From the NCBI GenBank assembly GCA_947447355.1, contig CANFJF010000006.1:25258-89257 (forward strand): a DNA stretch of 64,000 nucleotides, written 5' to 3'. Shown here piece by piece: positions 1-8,318 of the stretch (positions are counted from its first letter, which is position 1; every line of letters begins with the position of its first letter). The position numbers were made by a program, and so were the translations under genes. The DNA comes from Comamonadaceae bacterium (GTDB taxonomy: Bacteria; Pseudomonadota; Gammaproteobacteria; Burkholderiales; Burkholderiaceae_C). The notes under the pieces were generated by a model. It made no database searches, was not told the DNA's origin, and was given only the letters and a program-made list of their open reading frames with translations.

Positions 1-266
1 TCCGGTCCCAGCTTGATCAAAAAAATCCCGGTTTCCATCGCTGCGACCAGTGTTCGTGGCTCACCTGGCCGGTCTGTCAAGGCCATGCAACCCACCCGTT
101 CCGGGGTGTGCCAGGTTTGCTGTGTCTGGCTGACCCAATCAAACCGGTGAATGCGGCACCCCTCGATATCCACCCAATACAAAGCTTGCTCGGCAACAGA
201 CCAAACAGGACACTCACCCACGCGGTCGCGTGAGCTGCTCAAGATTTGGATTTTCGGCGTGGTCAT
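1..266 (-). CDS. SMP-30/gluconolactonase family lactonase (partial, runs off left edge)
   Basis: N-terminal 88 residues of a beta-propeller sugar lactonase; the rest lies outside the window. The start MTTPKIQIL is followed by GECPVWSVAEQALYWVDIEG, the characteristic first blade of the SMP-30/gluconolactonase/LRE family, in which the Glu of GECPVW is a metal ligand. It lies 34 bp downstream of udh on the same strand. Because uronate dehydrogenase makes aldarolactones, the likely role is hydrolysis of glucaro- or galactarolactone to the open aldarate. The family is read directly from the sequence; the substrate is inferred from the neighbour. No strong ribosome binding site precedes the ATG, so translation may depend on coupling to udh. 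Confidence 0.85.
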   Translation of the reverse strand, partial: MTTPKIQILSSSRDRVGECPVWSVAEQALYWVDIEGCRIHRFDWVSQTQQTWHTPERVGCMALTDRPGEPRTLVAAMETGIFLIKLGP

Positions 267-300
267 GGCGTTAGCTTGCAAGCGTCAATGAACAGCGTTA

Positions 301-1104
301 TTAAAAGGGACCGGCTTTGACAAAACCACCACCTTGAAACTGAACGGCGGGGTCGTTCAAGTCGGGCGCTGGTGTGCGCGCATAGACCGCGTCCTTGAAC
401 ACGTCTGAGCTGTCCTTCGGAACGTAACCCACATGGCGGGCTTTGCTGTTGTCCCACCAAGTCACCGCGTTATTTGACATGCCGAAAATGATGGAATGGC
501 CCAAAACCGGCGTTGTCAGACAAGCCGTGATCAAACGATGCAGGTCATCAAAGCTCAGCCAACTGGCCAGCATGCGGCGGTCGCGTGGCTCCGCAAAAGA
601 AGAACCAATGCGGACGCAGGCTGTTTCGATGCCGTAGCGGTCAAAGTAAAACCGCGACAAGTCTTCGCCAAAGGCTTTGCTGACGCCATAAAAGCCATCC
701 GGACGAGCGGGGCGGTCGGCGTCAATGGTTTCGCTTTGGCGATAAAACCCCGTCACATGGTTCGAGCTGGCAAACACCACGCGCTTGACGCCATGTCGGC
801 GTGCCGCCTCGTACAAGTGATAAACGCCGAGAATGTTGGCCTGCATGATGGGCTCGAAGGGGCCTTCAACCGATATGCCACCCAAGTGAATGATGGCATT
901 GACGCCCGACACGATGGTGTTGACCGCATCGGCATCCGCCAAGTCAGCTAAGACGATCTCTTCGTTTTGGCCCGCCGAACCAAATTCAACACGGTCAGAC
1001 AGGCGCAGCACATCGCAATTGGCTTTGAGTCGGTCGCGAAGCGCTTGACCCAAGCCGCCTGCAGCGCCAGTCATCAAAAGCTTGGGGTGGCACTTCTTAG
1101 TCAT
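301..1104 (-). CDS. udh: Uronate dehydrogenase
   Basis: NAD-dependent oxidation of D-glucuronate or D-galacturonate at C1 to the aldarolactone (EC 1.1.1.203), first step of the oxidative uronate pathway. The 267-residue length fits the family. It is a short-chain/epimerase-type Rossmann protein: TGAAGGLGQALR near residues 12-23 binds NAD, YGVSKAFGEDL carries the catalytic Tyr and Lys, and VRIGSSFAEPRDRRMLASW plus WWDNSKARHVGYVPKD are features I recognise from characterised Udh proteins. It is first in a minus-strand pair with the lactonase gene, divergent from garL/garR, so the pathway enzymes sit around one shared promoter region. The aldarate dehydratase needed between them is not in the window. 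Confidence 0.88.
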   Translation of the reverse strand: MTKKCHPKLLMTGAAGGLGQALRDRLKANCDVLRLSDRVEFGSAGQNEEIVLADLADADAVNTIVSGVNAIIHLGGISVEGPFEPIMQANILGVYHLYEAARRHGVKRVVFASSNHVTGFYRQSETIDADRPARPDGFYGVSKAFGEDLSRFYFDRYGIETACVRIGSSFAEPRDRRMLASWLSFDDLHRLITACLTTPVLGHSIIFGMSNNAVTWWDNSKARHVGYVPKDSSDVFKDAVYARTPAPDLNDPAVQFQGGGFVKAGPF

Positions 1105-1196
1105 CTTTTAAGCATTTCTTAATTTCTAATTCCACACAGACTTTCTCGAGTCGATGGATTAGATGTTGCATAATTTCAATTCACGTCAGTCATGAG

Positions 1197-1207
1197 TTGT
1201 CTGACAA
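1197..1207. promoter_or_regulatory. Candidate GntR/FadR-type operator
   Basis: TTGTCTGACAA is an 11-bp palindrome that fits the general T-N-G-T-N3-A-C-N-A pattern of FadR-subfamily GntR repressors. It lies in the udh-garL divergent intergenic region. A second inverted repeat, AGTTGAAA at 1207-1214 with TTTCAACT at 1230-1237, begins at its edge. GntR-family proteins often control aldarate and uronate genes, but no such regulator is encoded in the window, so the assignment is inference. Confidence 0.45.
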
Positions 1208-1278
1208 GTTGAAAATTATCTAAGAGTGATTTCAACTAGTCAAGACTTTTTATGAGGTGTCATGGAAAACCCTAGGTG

Positions 1279-1321
1279 TGCAGTGATGGACTGCCGCGCT
1301 GAGCTCACAGTGACGAGAATT
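1279..1321. repeat. Degenerate copy of the right-edge REP-like repeat
   Basis: CAGTGATGGACTGCC (from 1281) followed by GCGCTGAGCTCACAGTGACG is a clear but mutated match to part of the 111-bp unit repeated at 63730-64000 (CAGTGATGGACTGCCACGCT and CGCTCGCAGAGACGG). This shows that the element is dispersed as well as tandem. Confidence 0.6.
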
Positions 1322-1399
1322 TTTTGACTTGGTGCTGCCGCGTAATATCCATGGTCGAAACGCACAAAATGATTAACTTTTAAAAGACAAAGCCTTGCC

Positions 1400-2182
1400 A
1401 TGCCACAAACTGTTCCTTATCAATCGTTCCCCAACAGCTTCAAACGCGATTTGCTAGGGGGGAAAAAACTCATCGGTTGCTGGTCATCTTTGGCGAATGC
1501 CATCACCACCGAGGTTCTAGGCCTGGCGGGTTTTGACTGGATCTTGCTAGACGGCGAGCATTCGCCGAACGACGTCAACACTTTTATTCCTCAGCTCATG
1601 GCGCTGAAGGACAGCCCAACGGCACCGATCGTACGGCCGTCATGCAACAGTGCGGTCGAGCTCAAACGACTGTTGGACGCGGGCTTTTACAACTTCCTGG
1701 TGCCCTTCGTTGAAAGCGCAGAAGAGGCGCGCAGTGCGGTCGCCGCCACACGCTATCCGCCGCAAGGCATTCGCGGGGTGTCGGTGTCGCAGCGCAGCAA
1801 CCGCTACGGCTCCATTCAAGATTACTTTAAATCCATCAACGACCACATCTGCGTGATGGTGCAAATCGAGAGTTTGGCGGGCGTTGCTGCGGTCAAAGAG
1901 ATCGCGGCGATCGACGGAGTTGATTCCATCTTTGTCGGGCCGTCCGACTTGGCTGCGGCGCTGGGCCATTTGGGCAATTCGGCCCACCCCGAAGTGCAGA
2001 CCGTGATCGCCCAAGTGTTTGCCGATGCCAAATCTGCCGGCAAACCGGTAGGCATTCTGGCCCCCGTCGAAGCACAAGCCCGCAACTACATGGCGATGGG
2101 CGCGACCTTTGTCGGCGTTGGCAGCGACCTCGGCACATTCCGAACGGCCACGCAAGCTTTGTGTGATCGTTATCGCAACTGA
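1400..2182 (+). CDS. garL: 2-dehydro-3-deoxyglucarate aldolase (HpcH/HpaI family)
   Basis: Class II aldolase splitting 2-keto-3-deoxyglucarate (or 5-keto-4-deoxyglucarate) into pyruvate and tartronate semialdehyde. At 260 residues it is typical in length. It resembles E. coli GarL along its whole length: [34 protein letters not shown] (catalytic His and acidic residues), [17 protein letters not shown] and [15 protein letters not shown] (metal-ligand Glu and Asp) are all in order. It is followed 48 bp later by garR, which reduces one of the products, so the two form an operon. The ATG at 1400 gives the family's normal N-terminus, although the ribosome binding site is weak. Confidence 0.93.
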   Translation: MPQTVPYQSFPNSFKRDLLGGKKLIGCWSSLANAITTEVLGLAGFDWILLDGEHSPNDVNTFIPQLMALKDSPTAPIVRPSCNSAVELKRLLDAGFYNFLVPFVESAEEARSAVAATRYPPQGIRGVSVSQRSNRYGSIQDYFKSINDHICVMVQIESLAGVAAVKEIAAIDGVDSIFVGPSDLAAALGHLGNSAHPEVQTVIAQVFADAKSAGKPVGILAPVEAQARNYMAMGATFVGVGSDLGTFRTATQALCDRYRN

Positions 2183-2230
2183 GCGACAACGCATTGCACG
2201 CATTTTTAAAACTGAGATGGGAGTATTTGA

Positions 2231-3118
2231 ATGAGCAACATCGGATTCATTGGCTTGGGCATCATGGGCGCACCCATGGCCGCGCATTTGATCAAAGCAG
2301 GGCATGACGTTTTCCTGAACACCCGTAGCAAGATACCCAACGATTTGTTGACCGGCAGTGCCACTGCCTGTGCCTCGCCGCGTGAAGTGGCTGAGCGTGC
2401 GGACATTATTTTCATGATGCTGCCCGACACGCCGGATGTCGACAAAGTGCTGTTTGAGGGCAACGGTGTGGCCGCCGGATTGTCCAAAGGCAAAACAGTG
2501 GTCGACATGAGTTCGATCTCGCCAATGGACACCAAAACCTTCGCCCAAAAGATCAACGCGCTCGGTGCTGACTATCTTGACGCACCTGTTTCAGGCGGTG
2601 AAGTCGGTGCCAAGGCGGCGAGCCTGACCATCATGGTTGGCGGGCCTGATGCGGTGTTTGAACGTGTCAAACCGCTGTTTGAGTTGATGGGTAAAAACAT
2701 CACGCTGGTCGGCGGTAACGGAGACGGTCAAACCTGCAAGGTCGCAAACCAGATCATCGTGGCACTGAACATTGCTGCCGTGGGCGAAGCGTTGCTGTTC
2801 GCCAGCAAGGCCGGCGCAGACCCGGCCAAAGTGCGTCAGGCCTTGATGGGCGGTTTTGCCGCCTCACGCATTTTGGAAGTGCATGGTGAGCGGATGATCA
2901 AACGCACGTTTGCACCGGGCTTTCGCATTGGCTTGCATCAAAAAGACCTGAACTTGGCGCTGAACGGTGCTCGGGCTTTGGGCGTGGCGCTGCCGCAAAC
3001 CGCCGGTGCGGCGCAACTGATGCAAGTCTGCAGTGCCAACGGCATGCAGGACCTGGATCATTCCGCCTTGGTGCGCTCCCTTGAGCTGATGGCCAACCAC
3101 CAGGTCGCTGAGGGCTGA
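2231..3118 (+). CDS. garR: 2-hydroxy-3-oxopropionate (tartronate semialdehyde) reductase
   Basis: NAD(P)H-dependent reduction of tartronate semialdehyde to D-glycerate, the step after GarL. 295 residues. The beta-hydroxyacid dehydrogenase layout is complete: Rossmann motif GFIGLGIMGAPMAAHL at the N-terminus, substrate motif DAPVSGGEVGAKAASLTIMV around residues 117-136, and catalytic Lys in GQTCKVANQ. GGGAG lies about 8 nt before the ATG. Glx-type glyoxylate carboligase genes, the other usual context for this enzyme, are absent, so the aldarate pathway is the natural role. A paralogue of the same superfamily lies at 34495-35379 in a different context. Confidence 0.92.
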   Translation: MSNIGFIGLGIMGAPMAAHLIKAGHDVFLNTRSKIPNDLLTGSATACASPREVAERADIIFMMLPDTPDVDKVLFEGNGVAAGLSKGKTVVDMSSISPMDTKTFAQKINALGADYLDAPVSGGEVGAKAASLTIMVGGPDAVFERVKPLFELMGKNITLVGGNGDGQTCKVANQIIVALNIAAVGEALLFASKAGADPAKVRQALMGGFAASRILEVHGERMIKRTFAPGFRIGLHQKDLNLALNGARALGVALPQTAGAAQLMQVCSANGMQDLDHSALVRSLELMANHQVAEG

Positions 3119-3150
3119 GTCAGCTCAGCGGCGACTCAGCCGGCACGTTT

Positions 3151-4836
3151 TTACATGCCGCTGTAGTTGGGCCCGCCGCCGCCTTCGGGCGTGACCCAGA
3201 CGATGTTTTGCGTCGGGTCTTTGATGTCGCAGGTTTTGCAGTGCACGCAGTTTTGCGCATTGATCTGCAGCCGGTCGGTGTTGTCCGGGTTCTTCACGTA
3301 CTCATAAACACCAGCAGGGCAGTAACGGCTTTCAGGCCCGGCGTAGGTTGCCAGGTTGACCCTGACCGGAACGCTGGCATCTTTCAGCGTCAGGTGTGCG
3401 GGCTGCTGCTCTTCATGGTTGGTGTTCGAGACAAACACCGAACTCAGGCGGTCAAAGGTGATTTTGTTGTCTGGCTTGGGGTAGATGATGGGCTGGCACT
3501 CAGCAGCCGGTTTCAACATGAGGTGGTCGGGTTGCGTGCGGTGAATCGTCCACGGCGGGCTCTGGATGCCCAGACGCGGCAGCAGCCACTGCTCAATGCC
3601 GGTCATGAACGAGCCCATGTACAAACCTTTTTTGAACCACGACTTGAAGTTGCGTGACTGGTTCAGTTCTTTGGCCAGCCAGCTTTTGGCGTAAGCCGCC
3701 GGGTAGGCACTGAGCTCGTCATGCTGCCGGCCGTTGGTCACTGCGGCGTAAGCGGCTTCAGCGGCCAGCTTGCCGGTCTTGATGGCAGCATGGCTGCCCT
3801 TGATGCGCGCGGCGTTGAGGTAACCGGCTTCGCAGCCGATCAAGGCACCGCCCGGGAACACCGTCCTAGGCAAGCTCAAAGCACCGCCGGCTGTGATGGC
3901 ACGCGCACCGTAGCTGATGCGCTTGCCGCCTTCGAGGTACTGGCGAATGGCGGGGTGTGTTTTCCAGCGCTGCATTTCTTCAAATGGGTTGAGGTAGGGG
4001 TTGCTGTAGTCCAGCCCGGTGACCAGTCCGAGCGTGACCTTGTTGTCTTCCAAGTGGTACATGAAACCGCCGCCATAAGTGTCAGACTGCATCGGCCAAC
4101 CGGCGGTGTGCACGACCAGACCGGCTTTGTGTTTGGCTGGGTCAATCTCCCACAGTTCTTTGATGCCGAGCGCGTAGGCTTGAGGATCTTTGCCGGCGTC
4201 CAGTTTGAAGCGGCTGATCAACTGGCGACCCAAGTGGCCGCGTGCGCCTTCGGCAAACACCGTGTACTTGCCGTGCAGTTCCATGCCGAGTTGGAAGTTC
4301 TCGCCTGACTCGCCTGTTTTGCTGACGCCCAGATTACCGGTGGCCACGCCTTTGACCGAGCCGTCTTCGTTGTAAAGCACTTCAGCGGCCGCAAAGCCGG
4401 GGAATATTTCAACGCCTAAGTTTTCAGCTTGCTGCGCCATCCAGCGCACCACATTGCCCAGACTGACGATGTAGTTGCCCTTGTTGTGCATGCAGTCGGG
4501 GACTAAAAAGCCCGGCGTTTTGGTGGAGCCTTGCTCGCTTAAAAACAGCACTTCATCTGACGTGACGGGCTGGTTCAGTGGGGCGCCCAGCGCCTTCCAG
4601 TCGGGGATTAGTTCAGTCAGCGCTTTCGGGTCCATGACTGCGCCCGAGAGAATGTGCGCGCCGGGCTCAGAGCCTTTTTCCAGCACCACGACAGAAATTT
4701 CTGTGCCTTTTTCTACCGCCAGTTGTTTCAGGCGTATCGCCGTGGCCAAGCCACCGGGACCGCCGCCGACCACCACCACGTCATACTCCATGGCTTCGCG
4801 GGGGCCGAATTGGGCCAGGATGTCTTCGTTGTTCAT
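3151..4836 (-). CDS. Electron transfer flavoprotein-ubiquinone oxidoreductase
   Basis: Inner-membrane-associated FAD/[4Fe-4S] enzyme passing electrons from ETF (acyl-CoA and other dehydrogenases) to ubiquinone. The 561-residue form from ATG 4836 begins MNNEDILAQFGPREAMEYD, with GGAG ten bases upstream; an earlier in-frame start at 4908 would add 24 unlikely residues. VVVVGGGPGGLATAIRL near residue 20 binds FAD, and GCEAGYLNAARIKGSHAAIK is typical of ETF-QO. Near the C-terminus CPAGVYEYV followed by CVHCKTCDIKDPTQNI supplies the cluster cysteines. It is monocistronic and faces the thioesterase gene. No etfAB genes are nearby. Confidence 0.93.
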   Translation of the reverse strand: MNNEDILAQFGPREAMEYDVVVVGGGPGGLATAIRLKQLAVEKGTEISVVVLEKGSEPGAHILSGAVMDPKALTELIPDWKALGAPLNQPVTSDEVLFLSEQGSTKTPGFLVPDCMHNKGNYIVSLGNVVRWMAQQAENLGVEIFPGFAAAEVLYNEDGSVKGVATGNLGVSKTGESGENFQLGMELHGKYTVFAEGARGHLGRQLISRFKLDAGKDPQAYALGIKELWEIDPAKHKAGLVVHTAGWPMQSDTYGGGFMYHLEDNKVTLGLVTGLDYSNPYLNPFEEMQRWKTHPAIRQYLEGGKRISYGARAITAGGALSLPRTVFPGGALIGCEAGYLNAARIKGSHAAIKTGKLAAEAAYAAVTNGRQHDELSAYPAAYAKSWLAKELNQSRNFKSWFKKGLYMGSFMTGIEQWLLPRLGIQSPPWTIHRTQPDHLMLKPAAECQPIIYPKPDNKITFDRLSSVFVSNTNHEEQQPAHLTLKDASVPVRVNLATYAGPESRYCPAGVYEYVKNPDNTDRLQINAQNCVHCKTCDIKDPTQNIVWVTPEGGGGPNYSGM

Positions 4837-4998
4837 GTTGTGGGAGCTCCGTGATAATTGAGTGGTAGCGGTGTCGGTATCTTTTAGGCTGCTGGGGTGA
4901 GGGCTCACCTGCGGCTGATTGTTAATTTTTTGAATTTTATTATGCCGCCTCGAACGTGCTGATCATTTCGGCATCTGTCTATTCATCAAGGCACACAC

Positions 4999-5427
4999 AT
5001 GAAGATTGAGATTCCCGAGATTAAAAAGCGGGTGTATGAGATGCGCATCCCGATTCGCTGGGGCGATATGGACGCGATGGGGCACCTTAATAACACCACT
5101 TACTTCCGTTACATGGAGACCGCTCGCATTGACTGGATGCTTAGCATTGGCAGCATGCCCGATCCAAAAGGTGAAGGAGTGGTCATCGTCAATGCTTTTT
5201 GCAGTTTCTTCAAGCAGCTGGAATACCCGGGCGATGTGTTGGTAAAAATGTACGTCAGTGACCCTGCTCGCACCACCTTTGAAACGTGGGCCACGATGGA
5301 GCGGGTAGACCAGCCCGGCGTGATTTATGCCGCCGGTGGCGCTACCACCATCTGGGTTGACTTCCCGGCGAAAAAGGCCAAAACATTGCCAGATCAGATT
5401 CGAAAATTGATCTCAGGCAGTGACTGA
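4999..5427 (+). CDS. Acyl-CoA thioesterase, 4-hydroxybenzoyl-CoA thioesterase-like hotdog fold
   Basis: 142-residue single hotdog-domain protein. IRWGDMDAMGHLNNTTYFRY contains the catalytic Asp and the conserved GHLNN of the 4HBT subgroup, followed by METARIDWM. It would hydrolyse an acyl-CoA in the cytoplasm; the substrate is unknown. It is divergent from the ETF-QO gene, and its last 15 bases overlap convergently with the 3' end of the next gene. YbgC-like proteins are the nearest familiar relatives. Confidence 0.85.
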   Translation: MKIEIPEIKKRVYEMRIPIRWGDMDAMGHLNNTTYFRYMETARIDWMLSIGSMPDPKGEGVVIVNAFCSFFKQLEYPGDVLVKMYVSDPARTTFETWATMERVDQPGVIYAAGGATTIWVDFPAKKAKTLPDQIRKLISGSD

Positions 5428-5817
5428 ATTGTCTGAAAAACGGCCACGCAGGTAGGTGAGAATTTTGTCGGAATCGTAGAGCCATTGGCTGCTACCCGTT
5501 GCGTCTGTGATTCTCAGGCAGGGTACTTTGGCGAGTCCACCGCCTTGCCTTAATGCTTCTCGGTCGAGGCCTTCAGGTTGCGCATTTATGCGTTGAATAG
5601 GCAAAGACAATCGCCGCATTTCATGGCGTACTTTCATGCAAAAAGGGCAGGTCTTGTAGTGGTACAGCGCCAAGCTCTCGCACTGCTTGTCGACAATGGC
5701 TTGCGCGGGTTGCAAGCGGATCAGACCCGTGGGCCGGGTGAGGCGTTCTTTGACCAACATCACAGGACCGAGGATGATGCGCAGGGTTTTAAAAAAGGTG
5801 CGGATTAAAAATTTCAT
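5413..5817 (-). CDS. Glutaredoxin/GST N-terminal domain protein
   Basis: 134 residues from ATG 5817 (an in-frame TTG at 5835 is the alternative). A short basic and hydrophobic N-terminus (MKFLIRTFFKTLRIILG) could be a membrane anchor. It precedes a thioredoxin-fold domain with LALYHYKTCPFCMKVRHEM, whose CPFC is a dithiol redox motif, then KVPCLRI (cis-Pro) and LYDSDKILTYL, the GST-type glutathione-binding segment. Such proteins are glutathione-dependent thiol oxidoreductases; the partner is unknown. It is convergent with, and slightly overlaps, the thioesterase gene. Confidence 0.75.
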   Translation of the reverse strand: MKFLIRTFFKTLRIILGPVMLVKERLTRPTGLIRLQPAQAIVDKQCESLALYHYKTCPFCMKVRHEMRRLSLPIQRINAQPEGLDREALRQGGGLAKVPCLRITDATGSSQWLYDSDKILTYLRGRFSDNSVTA

Positions 5818-5856
5818 GCGCGATGTTAATCGCAAGGGCCCAACATTCAGGCGGCT

Positions 5857-6444
5857 TCATTTGATTTTTGGAGCCCGACCCATCACATAAAACTCCGGAT
5901 TCGGTTGCATGTTGCCAAAACTTGCCATCCGGTTGGAGAGTCCAAAAAATGCCGTGATGGCGGCAATGTCCCACGCATCTTCGTCCGTGAATCCGTGCGC
6001 GTGCAGCGCCTCGAAGTCTGCATCCGTTATTTCATGCGAGCGCTCGCAGACTGTCATCGCAAAGTCGAGCATGGCTTTTTGGCGTGGGCTGATGTCGGCC
6101 TTCCGGTAGTTCACTGAGACCTGATCAGCCACCAGTGGTTTCTTTTCATAAATCCGCAAGATGGCGCCGTGCGCCACCACGCAATACAGGCAGTTGTTGG
6201 CCGCGCTGGTGGTGGTCACGATCATCTCGCGGTCGCCCTTGGTGAGTGAGCCGTTTGGGTTGCCACCTTCTTCTTTGATCATCAGGGCGTCGTGGTACGC
6301 AAAGAAGGCGCGCCATTCGGCCGGGCGACGCGCTAACGCTAAAAAAACGTTGGGCACAAAGCCGGCTTTTTCCTGCACGGCCAATATTTTGAGCCGGATG
6401 TCTTCAGGCAAATCGTTCAATTCAGGTGCAGGAAAGCGGGTCAT
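5857..6444 (-). CDS. Peroxidase-related AhpD/carboxymuconolactone decarboxylase-fold protein
   Basis: 195-residue all-alpha protein. The key motif is NNCLYCVVAHG, the C-x2-C-x3-H of the AhpD-like alkylhydroperoxidase family, preceded by the conserved LTKGDREMIVTTTSA. Family members reduce peroxides using the two cysteines. The ending NPEFYVMGRAPK is typical of the uncharacterised peroxidase-related enzyme subgroup. The start has GGAG seven bases upstream. It is probably monocistronic or cotranscribed with the thioredoxin-fold gene 39 bp downstream, a plausible redox pairing. Confidence 0.82.
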   Translation of the reverse strand: MTRFPAPELNDLPEDIRLKILAVQEKAGFVPNVFLALARRPAEWRAFFAYHDALMIKEEGGNPNGSLTKGDREMIVTTTSAANNCLYCVVAHGAILRIYEKKPLVADQVSVNYRKADISPRQKAMLDFAMTVCERSHEITDADFEALHAHGFTDEDAWDIAAITAFFGLSNRMASFGNMQPNPEFYVMGRAPKIK

Positions 6445-6485
6445 GAAAATCTCCGGTGTTGTGGTGTCATAGCGGTCGACAAGTT

Positions 6486-6944
6486 TCAGTCTTTGGGGCT
6501 GTGACGAATCGCCCAGACTGTCTGTTGGTGGTGGTGCAAGGCCGCCACTTCTGCGCGCAGAGCGCGGATTTCTTTCATCAGTTCGCGTTCGATGTCACGC
6601 TCTTCGTTGCCTACAAAAACGGCCGCGACGGAGGCCGTGACCAGCGACAGCACCGCCAGACCCAGCAGCACCACCAGTACGGCAAAAGCGCGGGATGCGT
6701 GGGTGCTTGGGACAATATCTCCGTAGCCCACGGTGGCCGCTGTTGTGAAGGCCAGCCAAAGCCCGTCGCTGAGCGTCAGGACTCTAGGCTCAAGGTACCA
6801 AAAGCCGACGCCACCCAGCAGCAAGATCGTCAACGACAGGCATAGCGGGTAGACCAAACCGCGGCGGGTCAAGAAACGTAATCGCAATGGGGTATTTCGC
6901 ATGGCAGGACTATAAACGGCTCGAAGGGTTTGCAAGGGACTCAT
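6486..6944 (-). CDS. Two-TM potassium channel protein
   Basis: 152 residues with two hydrophobic segments around a pore loop containing TTAATVGYGDIVP. TVGYGD is the potassium selectivity filter. A short cytoplasmic coiled tail (ERDIERELMKEIRALRAEVAAL) follows the second helix; no RCK nucleotide-binding domain is present. The start at 6944 overlaps the stop of the upstream PAS-LuxR gene as ATGA, which suggests coupling. A second Met at 6902 (MRNTPLRLRF) would give a more compact protein. Confidence 0.88.
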   Translation of the reverse strand: MSPLQTLRAVYSPAMRNTPLRLRFLTRRGLVYPLCLSLTILLLGGVGFWYLEPRVLTLSDGLWLAFTTAATVGYGDIVPSTHASRAFAVLVVLLGLAVLSLVTASVAAVFVGNEERDIERELMKEIRALRAEVAALHHHQQTVWAIRHSPKD

Positions 6945-7495
6945 CCGGCCAGCAATCTATGCACCAGATCGGCCGTGGTCGAGGCCTTGTATTTGCGCAT
7001 CAGGCGCGCCCGATAGACCTCCACCGTGCGGTGGCTGATGCCGAGAGCTCGACCAATTTCTTTCGACGTCAGACCGCCCATCAAGTGCGCGGCCACTTCA
7101 CGTTCGCGGGCGGTTAGTTCAGCGGTGACGGGACGTCGTGAGCTCAGGTCTTCAAAGCTCCAGATGCCGGCCTCATGGGGGATGTCGCGGTTCAGGGTTC
7201 TGCCCGTCACGTGGCACCAAAAAGTTTCGCCCTGAAATCGGCCGCCCATGCGCTTCATGATGCGGTCATCTGAATACACGCCGCTGGCATTCAGGATCGG
7301 AATCAGGCGGGCGCCAATCCGTTCATACTCGGCATCGCTGGGATAAAGCACCTTGAAGGACTGGCCCACCAATTGCTCACGGGCAGCACCAAACATCTCG
7401 CACACGTGCTGATTGCAGTCGACGATGGTGCGGTTGCGCGACAGTACTAAGCCCACCGGCGCCAAGTCAAAAGCCAATTTGTAACTTACTTCCAT
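6941..7495 (-). CDS. PAS domain LuxR-family transcriptional regulator
   Basis: 184 residues: an N-terminal PAS domain (about 8-115, with APVGLVLSRNRTIVDCNQ and GQSFKVLYPSDAEYE) and a C-terminal LuxR/NarL-type helix-turn-helix (about 125-184, LTAREREVAAHLMGGLTSKE, ALGISHRTVEVYRARLM). There is no receiver domain, so the signal is probably sensed directly by PAS. AAAGG lies nine bases before the ATG. It is divergent from scoAB, with a perfect 8-bp inverted repeat between them, so it may control scoAB and itself (inference). Confidence 0.9.
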   Translation of the reverse strand: MEVSYKLAFDLAPVGLVLSRNRTIVDCNQHVCEMFGAAREQLVGQSFKVLYPSDAEYERIGARLIPILNASGVYSDDRIMKRMGGRFQGETFWCHVTGRTLNRDIPHEAGIWSFEDLSSRRPVTAELTAREREVAAHLMGGLTSKEIGRALGISHRTVEVYRARLMRKYKASTTADLVHRLLAG

Positions 7496-7516
7496 GGGGC
7501 AAACCTTTAGGGGAAA

Positions 7517-7536
7517 CTACGTAATGCTTTACGTAG
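7517..7536. promoter_or_regulatory. Perfect inverted repeat between PAS-LuxR gene and scoAB
   Basis: CTACGTAA-TGCT-TTACGTAG, 8-bp arms with a 4-bp spacer, 22 bp upstream of the regulator start and 62 bp upstream of scoA. ACGTAGT recurs just after it (7531-7537). The size and symmetry suit a dimeric LuxR/NarL-type regulator, and the neighbouring regulator is the obvious candidate. A stem this short with no T-tract is unlikely to be a terminator. Confidence 0.6.
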
Positions 7537-7597
7537 TATCGTAGTGGCTCTGCTGTTGGGCTGTCTCGAGGCCTTGCGGATTTAACTGGAGACTTTT

Positions 7598-8317
7598 GTG
7601 AACAAAATATTCCCCTCTGCCGAAGCCGCTCTTGAGGGCGTTGTCAAAGACGGTCAACTCTTGGCGGTTGGTGGTTTTGGCCTGTGCGGCATCCCTGAGG
7701 CGCTGATCGAAGCGCTCAAACAAAGTCAGGTCAAAAACCTCACCGTGATTTCCAACAACGCGGGCGTCGACGGATTTGGTCTAGGCAAGCTGTTAGAAAC
7801 GCGGCAGATCAAAAAAATGATTTCCAGCTACGTTGGCGAGAACAAAGAGTTCGAGCGTCAGTACCTCGCTGGCGAGCTGGAACTGGAATTTACGCCGCAA
7901 GGCACCTTGGCTGAAAAGCTGCGCGCTGGTGGTGCCGGTATCCCGGCATTTTTCACCAAGACGGGCGTGGGTACCTTGGTCGCTGAGGGCAAAGAGTTGC
8001 GCGAGTTCGATGGCGAAAACTACGTCATGGAGCGTTCGTTGGTTCCCGAAGTGTCGCTGGTCAAAGCCCACACGGCAGACAAGTCCGGTAACCTGCGTTT
8101 TCGCCTGACCGCCCGTAACTTCAACCCGGCTGTGGCCATGGCGGGCAAGATGTGTATCGTCGAAGTCGAGGAGATTGTGGAAGTGGGTGAATTGGCCCCC
8201 GACGACATTCATCTGGCAGGCATTTACGTGCACCGTATCGTGCTCAATGCCAACCCGGAAAAGCGCATTGAAAAACGCACGGTGACCGTGCCGACCAGCA
8301 ACCCAACAGGAGCCTGA
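7598..8317 (+). CDS. scoA: 3-oxoacid CoA-transferase subunit A
   Basis: Alpha subunit of a succinyl-CoA:3-ketoacid CoA-transferase, which activates acetoacetate (or 3-oxoadipate) with CoA. 239 residues from a GTG start with CTGGAG upstream. The family 1 CoA-transferase signature [16 protein letters not shown] lies near residues 26-41, with [11 protein letters not shown] after it and [20 protein letters not shown] in the middle. It is one base from subunit B. The assignment to acetoacetate rather than 3-oxoadipate (PcaI) follows overall likeness to ScoA and is less sure. Confidence 0.9.
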   Translation: MNKIFPSAEAALEGVVKDGQLLAVGGFGLCGIPEALIEALKQSQVKNLTVISNNAGVDGFGLGKLLETRQIKKMISSYVGENKEFERQYLAGELELEFTPQGTLAEKLRAGGAGIPAFFTKTGVGTLVAEGKELREFDGENYVMERSLVPEVSLVKAHTADKSGNLRFRLTARNFNPAVAMAGKMCIVEVEEIVEVGELAPDDIHLAGIYVHRIVLNANPEKRIEKRTVTVPTSNPTGA

Positions 8318-8318
8318 C

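Larger units (their letters stand above)
1105..1399. other. udh-garL divergent intergenic region
   Basis: A 295-bp AT-rich stretch with no gene. It holds the candidate GntR operator (1197-1207), the AGTTGAAA/TTTCAACT inverted repeat (1207-1237), and a REP-like remnant at about 1279-1321. Promoters for both directions must lie here; I could not place convincing -35/-10 pairs. Confidence 0.6.

Noticed and set aside
1640..2548. A 302-codon minus-strand open frame across garL and garR
   Set aside because: Lies antisense to two confidently identified genes and has no domain resemblance; a product of codon bias in GC-rich genes. The same applies to long antisense frames at 17937-18791, 36299-37156 and 9537-10745 (opposite strand).
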